Notes: generated from the sequence alone by a model not told the origin. Counted from the first letter of the stretch, positions 17,553-27,803 are shown. The stretch: DNA of 64,000 nucleotides from Methylobacterium sp. Leaf112 (GCF_001423295.1 NZ_LMNG01000029.1:62001-126000), one strand, 5' to 3'. Numbers and translations: made by a program.

Positions 17553-17593
17553 GCCTGATCGCTCCGGGGCGAACCGCCCGTCTCAGATGCGCG

Positions 17594-17613
17594 TTGCATA
17601 GGCGCATATGCAC
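17594..17613. promoter_or_regulatory. Putative MarR operator between MFS and marR genes
   Basis: TGCATA and TATGCA form a perfect 6-bp inverted repeat with a 6-base spacer (17595-17612), and GCATATGC within it is also palindromic. It is 42 bases from the MFS start and 55 from the marR start, where a MarR dimer would block both promoters. Confidence 0.6.
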
Positions 17614-17667
17614 GCTTTATTCAAGCATCCCCCGTCGCGTCGTGGCGAAACATCTGGAAGTACCGGC

Positions 17668-18093
17668 ATGACGGAGCCCACCCCCATCGCAATCTGCACG
17701 TGTCTCGCCGTCCGGCAGGGCGCACGGCAACTGACGCAATTCTACGACCGGCACCTCGCGCCGGCGGGACTGCGGGCGACACAGTATCCGATACTGGCCC
17801 GGCTCGGCCGGTCGGGTCCGATGTCGATCAACGCCCTCGCCACCGGGATGGTGATGGACCGCACCACGCTGGGCCGGGCGCTGCGTCCCCTCGAGCGGGA
17901 GGGATTGCTGGCGATCGGCGTCGGACGCGATGCCCGGACCCGCAAACTCTCACTGACGCCGGCGGGTGCGGAGCGCCTGGCTGCCGCGGCGCCGCTCTGG
18001 CAAGGGGCGCAGGCCGCCTTCGAGCAGGGATTCGGGCCCCCCGAGGCGGCGGCCCTTCGCGCCGCCATGGCGCGGGTGGTGGATACGCTCTGA
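17668..18093 (+). CDS. MarR-family transcriptional regulator
   Basis: A 141-residue winged-helix regulator. The DNA-binding part has INALATGMVMDRTTLGRALR (recognition helix) and REGLLAIGVGRDARTRKLSLT (wing). Family members are dimers that lose DNA affinity when they bind small phenolic or acidic ligands. GGAAG at 17656-17660 fits the ATG at 17668; a longer start at 17608 would fall inside the putative operator. The divergent MFS permease is the likely target. The stop is 10 bases from the convergent PLP protein gene. Confidence 0.85.
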   Translation: MTEPTPIAICTCLAVRQGARQLTQFYDRHLAPAGLRATQYPILARLGRSGPMSINALATGMVMDRTTLGRALRPLEREGLLAIGVGRDARTRKLSLTPAGAERLAAAAPLWQGAQAAFEQGFGPPEAAALRAAMARVVDTL

Positions 18094-18103
18094 CGGCGCG
18101 GTC

Positions 18104-18817
18104 CTACTGGGTTCTGGAGGGCCGAGCCCCGAAGATCGCCGTACCGACGCGAATATGCGTGGCGCCCATCTGGATCGCCGCCGGGTAATCCGCGCTCATG
18201 CCCATGGACAGGATCGGCAGGTTGTGGCGTGCCGCGATGCGGGCGAGCAGGGCGAAATGGGCCGAGGGCGGGTCCTCCGCCGGGGGAATGCACATCAGCC
18301 CGTCGATCGCGAGGCCGTGGGTGTCGCGACACTCGGCGAGCAGGGCATCGACATGCGCCGGCGAGACGCCGGCCTTCTGCGGCTCGTCGCCGGTGTTGAC
18401 CTGGACGAGGAGCTTCGGGGTCCGGCCGCTCCGCGCGATCTCCTTCCCGAGTGCCGCGGCCAGGGAGAGCCGGTCGAGGCCGTGGATCACGTCGAACAGC
18501 TCCACCGCCTCGCGGGCCTTGTTCGACTGGAGCGGCCCGACGAGGTGCAACTCCACGTCCGGGAACCGCTCCCGCAGGGCCGGCCACTTCGCCTTCGATT
18601 CCTGGACGTAGTTCTCTCCGAATACCCGGTGTCCCGCTTCCAGGGCCGGCAGGATGCCTTCGGCTGAAATCAGCTTCGAGACGGCCACCAGGGTGAGGGA
18701 GGCCGGATCGCGTTCGGCATCGTCGGCCGCCTGCCGGATTTTTCCACGCACGGCATCCAGGCCGGCGACGACATCGACGGCGGGCGGGCGGGCATACTCG
18801 AAGGGGGCGTCGGCCAT
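18104..18817 (-). CDS. Pyridoxal phosphate homeostasis protein (YggS/PROSC)
   Basis: A 237-residue YggS-family protein, a single-domain alanine racemase-like barrel that binds PLP and keeps vitamin B6 and amino acid pools balanced. The PLP lysine is in LVAVSKLIS near residue 48. Other family blocks are FGENYVQESKAKW, LHLVGPLQSNKA, VQVNTGDEPQKAG and ILSMGMSADYPAAIQMGATHIRVG. The ATG at 18817 gives the usual length. It is divergent from leuS with a 240-base gap. Confidence 0.9.
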   Translation of the reverse strand: MADAPFEYARPPAVDVVAGLDAVRGKIRQAADDAERDPASLTLVAVSKLISAEGILPALEAGHRVFGENYVQESKAKWPALRERFPDVELHLVGPLQSNKAREAVELFDVIHGLDRLSLAAALGKEIARSGRTPKLLVQVNTGDEPQKAGVSPAHVDALLAECRDTHGLAIDGLMCIPPAEDPPSAHFALLARIAARHNLPILSMGMSADYPAAIQMGATHIRVGTAIFGARPSRTQ

Positions 18818-19069
18818 GGGGTTCGTTCTCGGAGGGGTCGTGGGATCTGGGATCGGACTACCATTCCGAACGCGCACGGCAAGGCAGGGGTCCCGGCAAG
18901 AACACGGGTGCCGGCAAGGCAGAGCCGCTGACACGGCAGAACTCCCGACCCAGCAAGATTTCCAGGCGCGCCTTCGTGTTGACCGGGTGACGCCGCGTGG
19001 TAGTCCGGCGGCCAACCCTTTCGGGCGCGCCTGGACGCCGCCCGCTCCTCCATTTGGATGGCGCCCGCC

Positions 19070-21673
19070 ATGACCCAGTCCGCCCGCCCCGCCGCGCCCG
19101 AGCGTTACAACGCCAAGGAGACCGAGCCGCGCTGGCAGCAAGCCTGGAATGAGGCCGGCATCTACGCCACCAGGAACGACGACGGCCGGCCGAAATACTA
19201 CGTGCTGGAGATGTTCCCCTACCCGTCCGGGCGCATCCACATGGGCCACGTGCGCAACTACGCCATGGGCGACGTGGTGGCCCGCTACAAGCGGGCGCGC
19301 GGCTTCAACGTGCTGCACCCCATGGGCTGGGACGCCTTCGGCCTGCCGGCCGAGAACGCCGCCATGGAGCGCAAGGTCAACCCGCGCGAATGGACCTACG
19401 CCAACATCGCCACCATGCGCGGCCAGCTCCAGAGCATGGGCCTGTCCCTGGACTGGAGCCGCGAGATCGCGACCTGCGATCCCGACTACTACAAGCACCA
19501 GCAGCGCATGTTCCTCGATTTCCTCGACAAGGGACTGGTGACGCGCCGCACGGCCAAGGTGAACTGGGACCCGGTGGACCACACGGTGCTCGCCAACGAG
19601 CAGGTCATCGACGGGCGCGGCTGGCGCTCGGGCGCCCTGGTGGAGCAGCGCGAGCTGACCCAGTGGTTCTTCAAGATCACCGACTTCGCCCAGGACCTGT
19701 ACGACGCCCTCGACGGCCTCGAGCGGTGGCCGGAAAAAGTCCGGGTGATGCAGAAGAACTGGATCGGACGCTCGGAAGGGCTGGAGGTCCGCTTCGCCCT
19801 CGACGCGCCCCCCTCCGGCGTGGGGCCGGAGGTGAAAGTCTACACCACCCGCCCCGACACCCTGTTCGGCGCGAAGTTCTTGGCGATCGCGGCCGACCAC
19901 CCGATCGCGGCGGCGCTCGCGCCCGCGCGCCCCGAACTCCAGATGTTCATCGAAGAGTGCCGCCGCACGGGCACGGCCCAGGCCGCCATCGATACGGCGG
20001 AGAAGCTCGGATTCGACACGGGGCTGAGGGTGCGCCACCCCCTCGACCCGTCGTGGCTGCTGCCGGTCTACGTCGCGAACTTCGTGCTGATGGAATACGG
20101 CACCGGGGCGGTGTTCGGCTGCCCGGCCCACGACCAGCGCGATCTGGATTTCGCCAACAGGTACGGCCTCGGCAACACTCCGGTGGTCTGCCCTGAAGAG
20201 CAGGACGCCAAAACCTTCGTCGTCACCGACACCGCCTATGACGGCGACGGCCGGATGATCAATTCGCGCTTCCTCGACGACATGACCACGGACGAGGCGT
20301 TCGATGCGGTGGCGAACCGCCTCGAATCCGAGACCCTTTCGGGCGCCCCCATCGCATCGCGAAAGGTGCAGTTCCGGTTGCGCGACTGGGGCGTGTCGCG
20401 CCAGCGCTACTGGGGGTGCCCGATCCCGATCATCCATTGCGACGCCTGCGGCCCCGTGTCGGTGCCCGTGGCCGACCTGCCCGTGCGCCTGCCCGACGAG
20501 GTCTCGTTCGACGTGCCCGGCAATCCGCTGGAGCGCGACCACGCTTGGCGCGACGTCCCCTGCCCCACCTGCGGGAAGCCGGCCCGGCGCGAGACCGACA
20601 CCATGGACACGTTCGTGGATTCGTCCTGGTACTACGCGCGCTTCACCGCACCGTGGCTGCAGGACGCGCCCACCGACCGCAAGGCGGTCGATCAGTGGCT
20701 CGCCGTGGACCAGTATATCGGCGGCATCGAGCACGCGATCCTGCACCTGCTCTACGCGCGCTTCTTCATGCGGGCGATGCATGCCACCGGCTGGTCCGGC
20801 GTGTCCGAGCCCTTCGACGGGTTGTTCACGCAGGGCATGGTCGTCCACGAGACCTACAAGGACGCGGCCGGCGCCTGGGTTCAGCCGGCCGACATCCGCA
20901 TCACCGCCGAGTCCGGTGAGCGCCAGGCGTTCCACGTGAAAACCGATGCGCTCATCGCCATCGGTGCCATCGAGAAGATGTCGAAGTCGAAGAAGAACGT
21001 CGTCGACCCCGACGACATCATCGCGAGCTACGGCGCCGATACCGCACGCTGGTTCATGCTCTCGGACTCACCGCCCGAGCGCGACGTGATCTGGACCGAG
21101 GACGGCGTCCAGGGTGCAGCCCGCTTCGTCCAGCGCGTCTGGCGCCTCGTCTCCCTCGCGGCGGGGGCGAACGGCACGGCGGGCGCAAACGACGCCGCCC
21201 TGCGCAAGGCGGCACACAAGGCCCTGGCCTCCGTCGAGGAGGATGTCGAGCGCCTGCGCTTCAACCGCTGCGTGGCGCACATCTACACCCTCGCCAACGC
21301 CCTCGACGAAGCCCTGCGCGGCGGCGTCGACGCGGGGGCCGCCCGAGAAGCCGCCGGCATCCTCACCCAACTCGTGGCACCGATGATGCCGCATCTCGCC
21401 GAAGAGTGCTGGCACGCCCTCGGTCGCGACGGCCTCGTGGCCCAGGCGCCCTGGCCCGTAGCGGATCGTGCGCTCCTGGTTGAGGATTCCGTAACCCTCC
21501 CCGTCCAGATCAACGGTAAGAAGCGGGCGGACGTGACCGTGCCGCGCGACGCCGACAAGGCTGAGGTCGAACGCCTGACGCTCCTGGACGAGGCCGTGCG
21601 GAAGGCCCTCGAAGGCCGTGCACCGAAGAAGGTGATCGTCGTACCCGGCCGGATCGTCAACCTCGTCGTGTAG
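19070..21673 (+). CDS. leuS: Leucyl-tRNA synthetase
   Basis: A class I leucyl-tRNA synthetase of about 867 residues, the bacterial length. The HIGH-type motif is [15 protein letters not shown] near residue 50, a CP1 editing domain spans roughly 225-415 with [12 protein letters not shown], a Cys-rich insertion has CDACG and CPTCGKP, and KMSKSKKN lies near 640. It charges tRNA-Leu in the cytosol. Start ATG 19070 ([14 protein letters not shown]) is preferred; ATG 19058 adds four residues. It is followed by lptE and holA on the same strand, a grouping common in alphaproteobacteria. Confidence 0.95.
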   Translation: MTQSARPAAPERYNAKETEPRWQQAWNEAGIYATRNDDGRPKYYVLEMFPYPSGRIHMGHVRNYAMGDVVARYKRARGFNVLHPMGWDAFGLPAENAAMERKVNPREWTYANIATMRGQLQSMGLSLDWSREIATCDPDYYKHQQRMFLDFLDKGLVTRRTAKVNWDPVDHTVLANEQVIDGRGWRSGALVEQRELTQWFFKITDFAQDLYDALDGLERWPEKVRVMQKNWIGRSEGLEVRFALDAPPSGVGPEVKVYTTRPDTLFGAKFLAIAADHPIAAALAPARPELQMFIEECRRTGTAQAAIDTAEKLGFDTGLRVRHPLDPSWLLPVYVANFVLMEYGTGAVFGCPAHDQRDLDFANRYGLGNTPVVCPEEQDAKTFVVTDTAYDGDGRMINSRFLDDMTTDEAFDAVANRLESETLSGAPIASRKVQFRLRDWGVSRQRYWGCPIPIIHCDACGPVSVPVADLPVRLPDEVSFDVPGNPLERDHAWRDVPCPTCGKPARRETDTMDTFVDSSWYYARFTAPWLQDAPTDRKAVDQWLAVDQYIGGIEHAILHLLYARFFMRAMHATGWSGVSEPFDGLFTQGMVVHETYKDAAGAWVQPADIRITAESGERQAFHVKTDALIAIGAIEKMSKSKKNVVDPDDIIASYGADTARWFMLSDSPPERDVIWTEDGVQGAARFVQRVWRLVSLAAGANGTAGANDAALRKAAHKALASVEEDVERLRFNRCVAHIYTLANALDEALRGGVDAGAAREAAGILTQLVAPMMPHLAEECWHALGRDGLVAQAPWPVADRALLVEDSVTLPVQINGKKRADVTVPRDADKAEVERLTLLDEAVRKALEGRAPKKVIVVPGRIVNLVV

Positions 21674-21795
21674 GCCCACGATCCGGCCGGAGACGAAGCG
21701 TAAACCACACGGCCACTAGGGTGGCGGCGGGCCTGGCTTCGCCGTACACAGCGAGCTCGGCCCTTCGAAACTGGGCAGTCGGAACGGCGGCGACG

Positions 21796-22356
21796 ATGAT
21801 GCGTGTGGCGATTCGGACGGAGCGGAACGGCCTTGCGCGTCGGGCGGCCCGGGTGGCGCTCGTCTGCGCCCTCGGCCTCAATCTCTCCGCATGCTTCCGG
21901 CCCCTCTACGGCCCCACTGCTTCAGGTGAGCCCATGGCGGCCCTGCTCGCGTCCGTGCAGGTGGACGACGTCAGCATGGCCCAGGGCCAGGAGCGCATCG
22001 GCCACTATCTGCGCAGCGAATTGATCTTCGATCTCGACGGCTCGGGCCAGCCCTCGACCAAGCGCTACCGCCTCAAGATGCAGGGCAGCGAGACGGTGCA
22101 GACCCCCATCGTCTCGTCCCAGACCGGGCGCGCCGAGGCCGGGACCATCATCGCCAACGTGAAGTACTCCCTGGAGAATCTCGACGGCACCAAGATCATC
22201 AGCGAAGGTGTCGCGACCTCGACGGCGACCTACGACCGCTCGGTGCAGCGCTTCGCCTCCCTGCGTGCTGCCCGCGATGCGGAGATCCGTCTCGCCAAGG
22301 TGCTGGCCGACCAGATCAAGACCCGCATCGCCTCCGTGCTGGTGACGAAGCCCTGA
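21796..22356 (+). CDS. lptE: LPS-assembly lipoprotein LptE
   Basis: A 186-residue LptE (RlpB) lipoprotein. The N-terminus is basic, followed by a hydrophobic stretch and a lipobox LNLSAC near residue 33, so it is lipidated and sent to the outer membrane. It plugs the LptD barrel during lipopolysaccharide insertion. The post-lipobox FRPLYG segment is typical of alphaproteobacterial LptE. The ATG at 21796 was chosen as it puts the signal at the right distance; a GTG at 21721 would add 25 residues. It lies 13 bases before holA and downstream of leuS. Confidence 0.85.
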   Translation: MMRVAIRTERNGLARRAARVALVCALGLNLSACFRPLYGPTASGEPMAALLASVQVDDVSMAQGQERIGHYLRSELIFDLDGSGQPSTKRYRLKMQGSETVQTPIVSSQTGRAEAGTIIANVKYSLENLDGTKIISEGVATSTATYDRSVQRFASLRAARDAEIRLAKVLADQIKTRIASVLVTKP

Positions 22357-22369
22357 CGGGCTCGCCCGC

Positions 22370-23398
22370 ATGACCGCCGTCAAGGCCAGCGATGTCGAGG
22401 CGCTGATCCGGCGCGGGCCCGACCCGCGCATCGCGGTGCTGCTCCTCTACGGACCGGACACCGGCCTGGTGTTCGAACGTGCCAAGCGCCTCGCCGAGGC
22501 CTTCGTCTCCGATCCGGGCGACCCGTTCGCTATGGTGAAGATCGACGGCGACACCCTGGCGCAGGATGCCGGCCGACTCGTCGACGAGGCCGGCACCGTC
22601 GGCCTGTTCGGCGGCAACCGCACGATCTGGGTGCGGGCGGGAAGCCGCAACTACGCACCGGCCGTCGAGGCCGCCCTGAAGGCCGAGATCACCCAGGCCC
22701 GCATCGTCGTGGAGGCCGGGGATCTGGCGAAATCCGCGCCGCTGCGCACCCTCTGCGAGAAGTCGCCCAAGGCCCTGGCGATCCCGTGCTACCCGGACGA
22801 CGAGCGCGCCCTCGGCGACCTCATCGAGCGCACCCTGCAGGAGCAGGGGCTTCGGATCGCCCGCGAGGCGCGCGACGTGCTGGCGACGAGCCTCGGGGGA
22901 GATCGCGGTGCCAGCCTGTCGGAGATCGAGAAGCTGGCGCTCTACGCCCGCGGGCAGGACACGGTGAGCCTCGACGACGTCGAGGCCGTGGTGAGCGACG
23001 TCGCCGCCAGTGTCCTCAACACACTGATCGACGCGGCCTTCTCGGGCCGCACCACCGATGTCGAGCGCGATTACCGCCGCTTTCGCCACGAGGGCATGGA
23101 CCCCTCGGTGATGCTCGGCTCGGCCCTGCGCCACGCCCTGACGCTCCTCGCCACCCGTCTGGCCGGGGAGGGGCAGAGCGCCAGCATGATGGTCGGCAAT
23201 TGGCGCGGTCTGCATTTTCGCCGCAAGGCCACGGTGGAGACCCAGCTCGCGCGCTGGACGCCTCCGGCGCTCCGCCACGCGATCCAGCTCCTGCAGGAGG
23301 CCGTGCTGGCCTGCCGCCGCTCGCCGCCGGATCTCGCCCACGCCAACGCGTCGAGCACCCTCCTGCGGATCGCCTCAGAGGCTGCGCGGCGGCGCTGA
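22370..23398 (+). CDS. holA: DNA polymerase III subunit delta
   Basis: A 342-residue HolA. The delta subunit is the wrench of the clamp loader that opens the beta clamp. The AAA+-like fold begins with AVLLLYGPDTGLVFERAKRLAEAF near residue 22, and the C-terminal helical collar domain has PSVMLGSALRHALTLL and the closing LLRIASEAARRR. As usual for delta, Walker motifs are not intact. It is coupled to lptE by a short gap and ends convergent with parB 38 bases away. Confidence 0.9.
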   Translation: MTAVKASDVEALIRRGPDPRIAVLLLYGPDTGLVFERAKRLAEAFVSDPGDPFAMVKIDGDTLAQDAGRLVDEAGTVGLFGGNRTIWVRAGSRNYAPAVEAALKAEITQARIVVEAGDLAKSAPLRTLCEKSPKALAIPCYPDDERALGDLIERTLQEQGLRIAREARDVLATSLGGDRGASLSEIEKLALYARGQDTVSLDDVEAVVSDVAASVLNTLIDAAFSGRTTDVERDYRRFRHEGMDPSVMLGSALRHALTLLATRLAGEGQSASMMVGNWRGLHFRRKATVETQLARWTPPALRHAIQLLQEAVLACRRSPPDLAHANASSTLLRIASEAARRR

Positions 23399-23406
23399 AG
23401 GGGGAC

Positions 23407-23430
23407 ACCCCGCCTCAACGAGGCAGGGGG
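23407..23430. terminator. Hairpin between holA and parB
   Basis: GCCTC and GAGGC pair around an AAC loop and are extended by CCCC and GGGG with one bulged A. It sits in the 38-base gap between convergent genes, so it probably serves both transcripts; no T-tract. Confidence 0.45.
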
Positions 23431-23436
23431 ATCGTC

Positions 23437-24333
23437 TTACCCCTGCGGGCTCACCTGAAGCAGACGGCAGAGACCATCGAGCTCTTCGGCGGTCTCGTAC
23501 CGGATGCGGATCTCGCCCGTGCCGGCGGCCTTGGTCTTGAACGAGACCGGCATGCCGATCGCCCGGCCCATGGCCTGCTCCAAGGACCGCAGGGTGGCGT
23601 CCTTCTCGGCCCCACGGCGGGGACGGCCGGGTCGGGGGGCGTCGCTATCTGGAACCTCGGCCGACGCCAGGGCCTCGACCTCGCGCACCGACATCCCCTC
23701 CTCGACGATCCGCCGGGCGACGGCCTCGGGATCCTTCACCGCCAGGAGGGCGCGAGCGTGGCCCGCCGTGATCTCGCCGGCGACCACCCGATCCTGGATC
23801 GCGGGAGACAGCTGCAGCAGGCGCAGGGTGTTGGCAAGATGGCTGCGGCTCTTGCCGATGATCTCGGCCAACTCGCTCTGGTTGTACTGAAACTCGCTCA
23901 TCAGCCGCTCGTAGCCGGCCGCCTCTTCGATGGCGTTGAGGTCCGTGCGCTGGACGTTCTCCAGGATGGCGAACTCCAACGAGGTCCGGTCGTCGATCTC
24001 GACGGTGACCACCGGGACTTCGGTCAGACCCGCACGCTGGGCCGCACGCCAACGGCGCTCGCCCGCGACGATCTCGAAGGTGTCGGGCACCCCCGACAGG
24101 GCCCGCACCACGATGGGCTGGATGATGCCGCGCACCTTGATGGATGCCGCAAGCTCCTCGAGATCGGCTTCGGTGAAACGCCGGCGCGGGTTGCGTGGGT
24201 TCGGTCGCAGGAACTCCACCGCGACCTTGCGCTGGGCCTGGGACCGGTTCGCGTCGGCCCCCTCGTCGCCGAAATCACCGATCAGGGCCGCGAGACCGCG
24301 CCCGAGCCGAGGCCGCACCACATCATCCGCCAT
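23437..24333 (-). CDS. parB: Chromosome partitioning protein ParB
   Basis: A 298-residue ParB/Spo0J CTPase. The N-terminal CTP-binding region has RRRFTEADLEELAASIKVRGIIQPIVVR and the ParB box GERRWRAAQRAGL. The central helix-turn-helix has ELAEIIGKSRSHLANTLRLLQL and binds parS; the C-terminal dimerisation part follows a charged linker. It loads at parS, slides as a clamp and works with ParA to segregate origins. ATG 24333 gives the family start (MADDVVRPRLGRGL); ATG 24369, three bases after the parA stop, is an alternative. Perfect parS lies at 25797. Confidence 0.95.
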   Translation of the reverse strand: MADDVVRPRLGRGLAALIGDFGDEGADANRSQAQRKVAVEFLRPNPRNPRRRFTEADLEELAASIKVRGIIQPIVVRALSGVPDTFEIVAGERRWRAAQRAGLTEVPVVTVEIDDRTSLEFAILENVQRTDLNAIEEAAGYERLMSEFQYNQSELAEIIGKSRSHLANTLRLLQLSPAIQDRVVAGEITAGHARALLAVKDPEAVARRIVEEGMSVREVEALASAEVPDSDAPRPGRPRRGAEKDATLRSLEQAMGRAIGMPVSFKTKAAGTGEIRIRYETAEELDGLCRLLQVSPQG

Positions 24334-24372
24334 CGCCACCCGCTCAACTCCGTTACGCACTGTTTTCATGGA

Positions 24373-25221
24373 TTAGGCCGCGACGGGCAGACGCCCCTCG
24401 CGCTGGATGATCTCGGAGGCGAGGCGGAGATAGGCTTGGCTGCCGGCGCATTTGAGATCGTAGAGTAGCACCGGTTTGCCATGCGACGGCGCTTCCGACA
24501 CGCGCACGTTGCGGGGAATCATGGTCTCGTAGACCTTGTCGCCCATGAAGCTGCGCACGTCGGCCACCACCTGTGCGGAGAGGTTGTTGCGCGGATCGAA
24601 CATCGTCAGGACGATCCCCTGGATGGTCAGGCGCGCGTTGAGGGCGCCCCGGACCTGCTCGACGGTGCGCAGCAACTGGCTCAAGCCTTCCAGGGCGAAA
24701 AACTCGCATTGCAAGGGCACCAGCACCGCGTCGGCTGCCGCCAGGGCGTTGATGGTGAGGAGGTTGAGCGAGGGCGGGCAATCGATGAGGACGTAGGTCA
24801 CGCCCTGCGTCGTCCCGCTCTGGCCGACGCCCTTCAGGACGTTGCGCAGCCGGTGCGCCCGGTCGGGGGCGGTCGCCATCTCCATTTCCAGGCCGAGGAG
24901 ATCCATGGTCGAGGGGGCGACCATGAGACGGGGCACGGCCGTCTGCACGCAGGCGGCTCCAAGCTCTGCCTCCCCCGCCAACACATGATAGGTCGAGACC
25001 TTGCGCTGGCGCCGGTCGACACCGAGCCCGGTCGAGGCGTTGCCCTGCGGATCGAGGTCGATCACCAGGACCGACTCCCCGATGGCGGCGAGCGCCGTGC
25101 CGAGGTTGATCGCCGTCGTGGTCTTGCCGACCCCGCCCTTCTGGTTGGCAAGGGCGAGGATGCGCAGGGGCCGGTCCGGCCTGCCGCCGCTGAGGGGATC
25201 GGATGTGGGAGCGCTGGTCAT
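24373..25221 (-). CDS. parA: Chromosome partitioning ATPase ParA
   Basis: A 282-residue ParA. The deviant Walker A is NQKGGVGKTTTAINLG near residue 29, Walker A' is VLVIDLDPQGNASTGLG near 52, and Walker B is YVLIDCPPS near 143. The ATPase binds DNA non-specifically and forms the gradient that moves ParB-parS complexes. The start overlaps the rsmG stop (ATGA). The rsmG-parA-parB order is the chromosomal type, not the plasmid type, since it lies with mnmG and mnmE. Confidence 0.95.
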   Translation of the reverse strand: MTSAPTSDPLSGGRPDRPLRILALANQKGGVGKTTTAINLGTALAAIGESVLVIDLDPQGNASTGLGVDRRQRKVSTYHVLAGEAELGAACVQTAVPRLMVAPSTMDLLGLEMEMATAPDRAHRLRNVLKGVGQSGTTQGVTYVLIDCPPSLNLLTINALAAADAVLVPLQCEFFALEGLSQLLRTVEQVRGALNARLTIQGIVLTMFDPRNNLSAQVVADVRSFMGDKVYETMIPRNVRVSEAPSHGKPVLLYDLKCAGSQAYLRLASEIIQREGRLPVAA

Positions 25222-25856
25222 GAATCCACGCGGGAGAGGGCCGTGACGCGGACGATCCGCGCGTCAGAATCGGTACGGCTCGGCACAAGATCGTAAACGA
25301 ATCTCCACCGTTGCGCCGCCTCGGTCAATTCGGATTGCACGTCACGCCCCTTGGGAAACAGCGCGATGGTGCCGGTTTTCAACAGGGGCTCGGTCCAGGC
25401 AAGCAGCTGGGTGAGGGGAGCGAGCGCGCGGGCGCACACGATCTCGACACCGGTCTGGCTGCCGATCGCATCCTCAATCCGGACGTTGTGCACCCGCGCG
25501 GGTGCCGAAGTCAGGCGCGCGGACTCGAGGAGGAACGCGCATTTGCGCGCGTTGCTCTCGATGAGATCGACCTGAAAGCCCGGCCGCCCGTGACCGGCCA
25601 GCGCCAGGATCAGGCCGGGAATGCCCGCCCCTGAACCAAGGTCGAGCCAGCGCGTGGCATCCGGCGCCAACGCCGCGAGTTGCAGCGCGTCGGCGATGTG
25701 ACGGGTCCAGACTTCGTCGAGTGTCGCGGGACCGACGAGGTTCTTCACCGTCTGCCACCGGCGAAGCTGCTCGACATAAACGTCCAGCCTCGACGCTGTT
25801 TCACGTGAAACACCGGCCTCGGAGAGGACGCGGTCGCGTCCGAACTCAGCTTGCAT
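25218..25856 (-). CDS. rsmG: 16S rRNA (guanine-527-N7) methyltransferase
   Basis: A 212-residue RsmG (GidB). The SAM-binding core has [17 protein letters not shown] near residue 74, with the [22 protein letters not shown] block before it and [13 protein letters not shown] after. It methylates G527 of 16S rRNA; loss gives low-level streptomycin resistance in many bacteria. The chosen start overlaps the mnmG stop by 11 bases. A perfect parS is embedded at 25797-25812, coding for the VSRET part of the N-terminus. Confidence 0.9.
   Translation of the reverse strand: MQAEFGRDRVLSEAGVSRETASRLDVYVEQLRRWQTVKNLVGPATLDEVWTRHIADALQLAALAPDATRWLDLGSGAGIPGLILALAGHGRPGFQVDLIESNARKCAFLLESARLTSAPARVHNVRIEDAIGSQTGVEIVCARALAPLTQLLAWTEPLLKTGTIALFPKGRDVQSELTEAAQRWRFVYDLVPSRTDSDARIVRVTALSRVDS
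25797..25812. other. parS centromere site (perfect)
   Basis: TGTTTCACGTGAAACA, an exact 16-bp match to the bacterial chromosomal parS consensus. It lies within the start of rsmG, less than 2 kb from parB, and about 23 kb from the proposed origin at 48.6-49.1 kb. Confidence 0.95.
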
Positions 25857-27729
25857 GCACGGCACTCGGGCGGTGCCCACGCCGGGCATGAGCAGCGAGC
25901 AAGGTCAGCGCCGCTGGGGTCACGCCTTCGATCCGTGCCGCCTGGCCGAGGGTTCCGGGACGCACGGTTTCCAACTTGCTCCGCATCTCGTTGGACAGGC
26001 CGGGAATCGCGCCGTAATCCAGACGGGCGGGGAGGGCGACGGCCTCGTCACGCCGGAACGCAGCGATGTCGGCGTTCTGGCGATCGAGATAGACCGCATA
26101 GGTGGCGTCCGTCTGGAGACGCTCGGCGATCCGGTCCGGGACACCCGAGAGGTCCGGCCATACCGCGGCAAGCCGGGCCCAGTCGATCTCCGGGTAGGAG
26201 AGCAGTTGGAACGCCGAGCGCCGGATCCCGTCCTGGTTGAGCGGGATGCCGTGCGCAGCGGCCTCGTTCGGTGTGAGACTCAGGCCGTCGAGACAGGCCC
26301 TTGCCGCGTGAAGCCCCCCCTGCGCCTGGGCGAAGTGGCTGGCGCGGCGGGTCCCGACGCAGCCCAACGCCGCACCGCGCGGCGTCAGCCGCTCATCGGC
26401 GTTGTCGACGCGGAGGGACAGGCGATACTCGGAGCGCGAGGTGAACATGCGATAGGGCTCGCTCACCCCGTGGGTGACGAGGTCGTCGATCATGACCCCG
26501 AGATAGGATTCCGCCCGGTCGAAGGTGGCGAGCTCGGCCCCACCGGCCAAACGCGCCGCATTGAGACCGGCCACCAGCCCCTGCCCTGCCGCCTCCTCGT
26601 AGCCGGTGGTGCCGTTGATCTGCCCGGCCAGGAACAGACCCGGCAACCGGCGCGTCTGAAGCGTCGTATCGAGTTCGCGGGGATCGACGTAGTCGTACTC
26701 GATGGCATACCCCGGACGCACGATGGTAGCGCGCTCCAGGCCCGGGATCAGGGCGATCACTGCGCGCTGCACCGCCTCCGGCAAGGCGGTGGAAATTCCG
26801 TTGGGATAGACCGTGGGATCGTCGAGCCCTTCGGGTTCGAGGAAGATCTGGTGGCCCTCCCGGTCGCCGAACCGCACGACCTTGTCCTCGATCGACGGAC
26901 AGTAGCGCGGGCCACGACTGGCAATTCCACCGGAATACATCGGCGAGCGATGGAGATTGGCCCGGATGAGGTCGTGTACCGCCTGGGTGGTGCGGGTGAT
27001 GCCACACTGAATCTGCGGCGTAGTGATCCGCTCGGTCAAAGTCGAGAACGGCACGGGATCGGCGTCGGCCGACTGCATCTCGAGTCCGGACCAGGCGATG
27101 GTACGCCCGTCGAGGCGGGCCGGTGTCCCGGTCTTCAGACGCCCCAGTGCGAAACCATGACGATCCAATGTTTCGGCAAGGCCGATGGACGGGCCTTCGC
27201 CGACTCGTCCAGCGGGGGTTTGGATCTCTCCGATATGAATGAGACCGCGCAAGAAGGTGCCGGTGGTCAGCACCACGGCGGCGCAGGGGAGGGCACGTCC
27301 ATCCCCCAGGACGACACCCACGACTCGGCCGTCGTGAACGGTAAGGTCGCCGACTTCGCCCTCGATCACCGTGAGGTTCGCCGTCTCGGCGATGGCGGCC
27401 TGCATGGCGGCGGCGTAGAGCTTGCGGTCGGCCTGGGTGCGTGGGCCGCGCACGGCCGGTCCCTTGCGCCGGTTGAGCAGGCGAAACTGGATCCCGGCCG
27501 CGTCGGCGACCCGTCCCATGAGACCATCGAGGGCATCGACTTCCCGGACGAGATGCCCCTTGCCGAGCCCGCCGATGGCGGGGTTGCAGGACATCGCACC
27601 GATGGTCGCGGCGCTATGGGTCACCAGGGCCGTGCGGGCACCGAACCGTGCGGCAGCGGCGGCGGCTTCGGTGCCGGCGTGACCACCGCCGACGACGATC
27701 ACGTCATAGGGCAGAACGAAATGGAGCAT
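25846..27729 (-). CDS. mnmG: tRNA uridine-34 carboxymethylaminomethyl modification enzyme MnmG
   Basis: A 627-residue MnmG (GidA), nearly the E. coli length. It has the FAD-binding [21 protein letters not shown] at the N-terminus, [38 protein letters not shown] and the [19 protein letters not shown] block. With MnmE it makes the cmnm5 modification of wobble U34 in certain tRNAs. ATG 27729 ([10 protein letters not shown]) matches the family start; no strong Shine-Dalgarno is seen. It lies upstream of rsmG and downstream of mnmE, 74 bases after the mnmE stop, with a near-parS in that gap. Confidence 0.95.
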   Translation of the reverse strand: MLHFVLPYDVIVVGGGHAGTEAAAAAARFGARTALVTHSAATIGAMSCNPAIGGLGKGHLVREVDALDGLMGRVADAAGIQFRLLNRRKGPAVRGPRTQADRKLYAAAMQAAIAETANLTVIEGEVGDLTVHDGRVVGVVLGDGRALPCAAVVLTTGTFLRGLIHIGEIQTPAGRVGEGPSIGLAETLDRHGFALGRLKTGTPARLDGRTIAWSGLEMQSADADPVPFSTLTERITTPQIQCGITRTTQAVHDLIRANLHRSPMYSGGIASRGPRYCPSIEDKVVRFGDREGHQIFLEPEGLDDPTVYPNGISTALPEAVQRAVIALIPGLERATIVRPGYAIEYDYVDPRELDTTLQTRRLPGLFLAGQINGTTGYEEAAGQGLVAGLNAARLAGGAELATFDRAESYLGVMIDDLVTHGVSEPYRMFTSRSEYRLSLRVDNADERLTPRGAALGCVGTRRASHFAQAQGGLHAARACLDGLSLTPNEAAAHGIPLNQDGIRRSAFQLLSYPEIDWARLAAVWPDLSGVPDRIAERLQTDATYAVYLDRQNADIAAFRRDEAVALPARLDYGAIPGLSNEMRSKLETVRPGTLGQAARIEGVTPAALTLLAAHARRGHRPSAVHAS

Positions 27730-27777
27730 GGCGCTGGAGTACGCGCCCGAGCGCGCCACCGTCAACGATTCCGGCGG

Positions 27778-27793
27778 TTTTTCACGTGAAACT
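27778..27793. other. parS-like site between mnmG and mnmE (14 of 16)
   Basis: TTTTTCACGTGAAACT matches the parS consensus at 14 of 16 positions with the central TTTCACGTGAAA intact. It lies in the mnmE-mnmG gap, 1,981 bases from the perfect parS, so it is probably a second ParB loading site of lower affinity. Confidence 0.75.
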
Positions 27794-27803
27794 GCGGGCC
27801 TGT

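Noticed and set aside
15618..17558. Long plus-strand open frame opposite the MFS gene
   Set aside because: Charged, repetitive composition and overlap with the real L,D-transpeptidase and MFS genes show it is a coding shadow.
18880..18950. Repeated CCGGCAAG pieces between the PLP protein and leuS
   Set aside because: Too short and irregular; consistent with chance in GC-rich DNA.
18818..20935. N-terminal extension of the PLP homeostasis protein over leuS
   Set aside because: The open frame continues antisense to leuS, but the family start at 18817 gives a normal length and the extension has no recognisable content.
20928..20943. parS-like GTTCCACGTGAAAA inside leuS
   Set aside because: Only 12 of 14 core matches and fully explained by coding for the FHVK peptide; no second reason to call it a ParB site.
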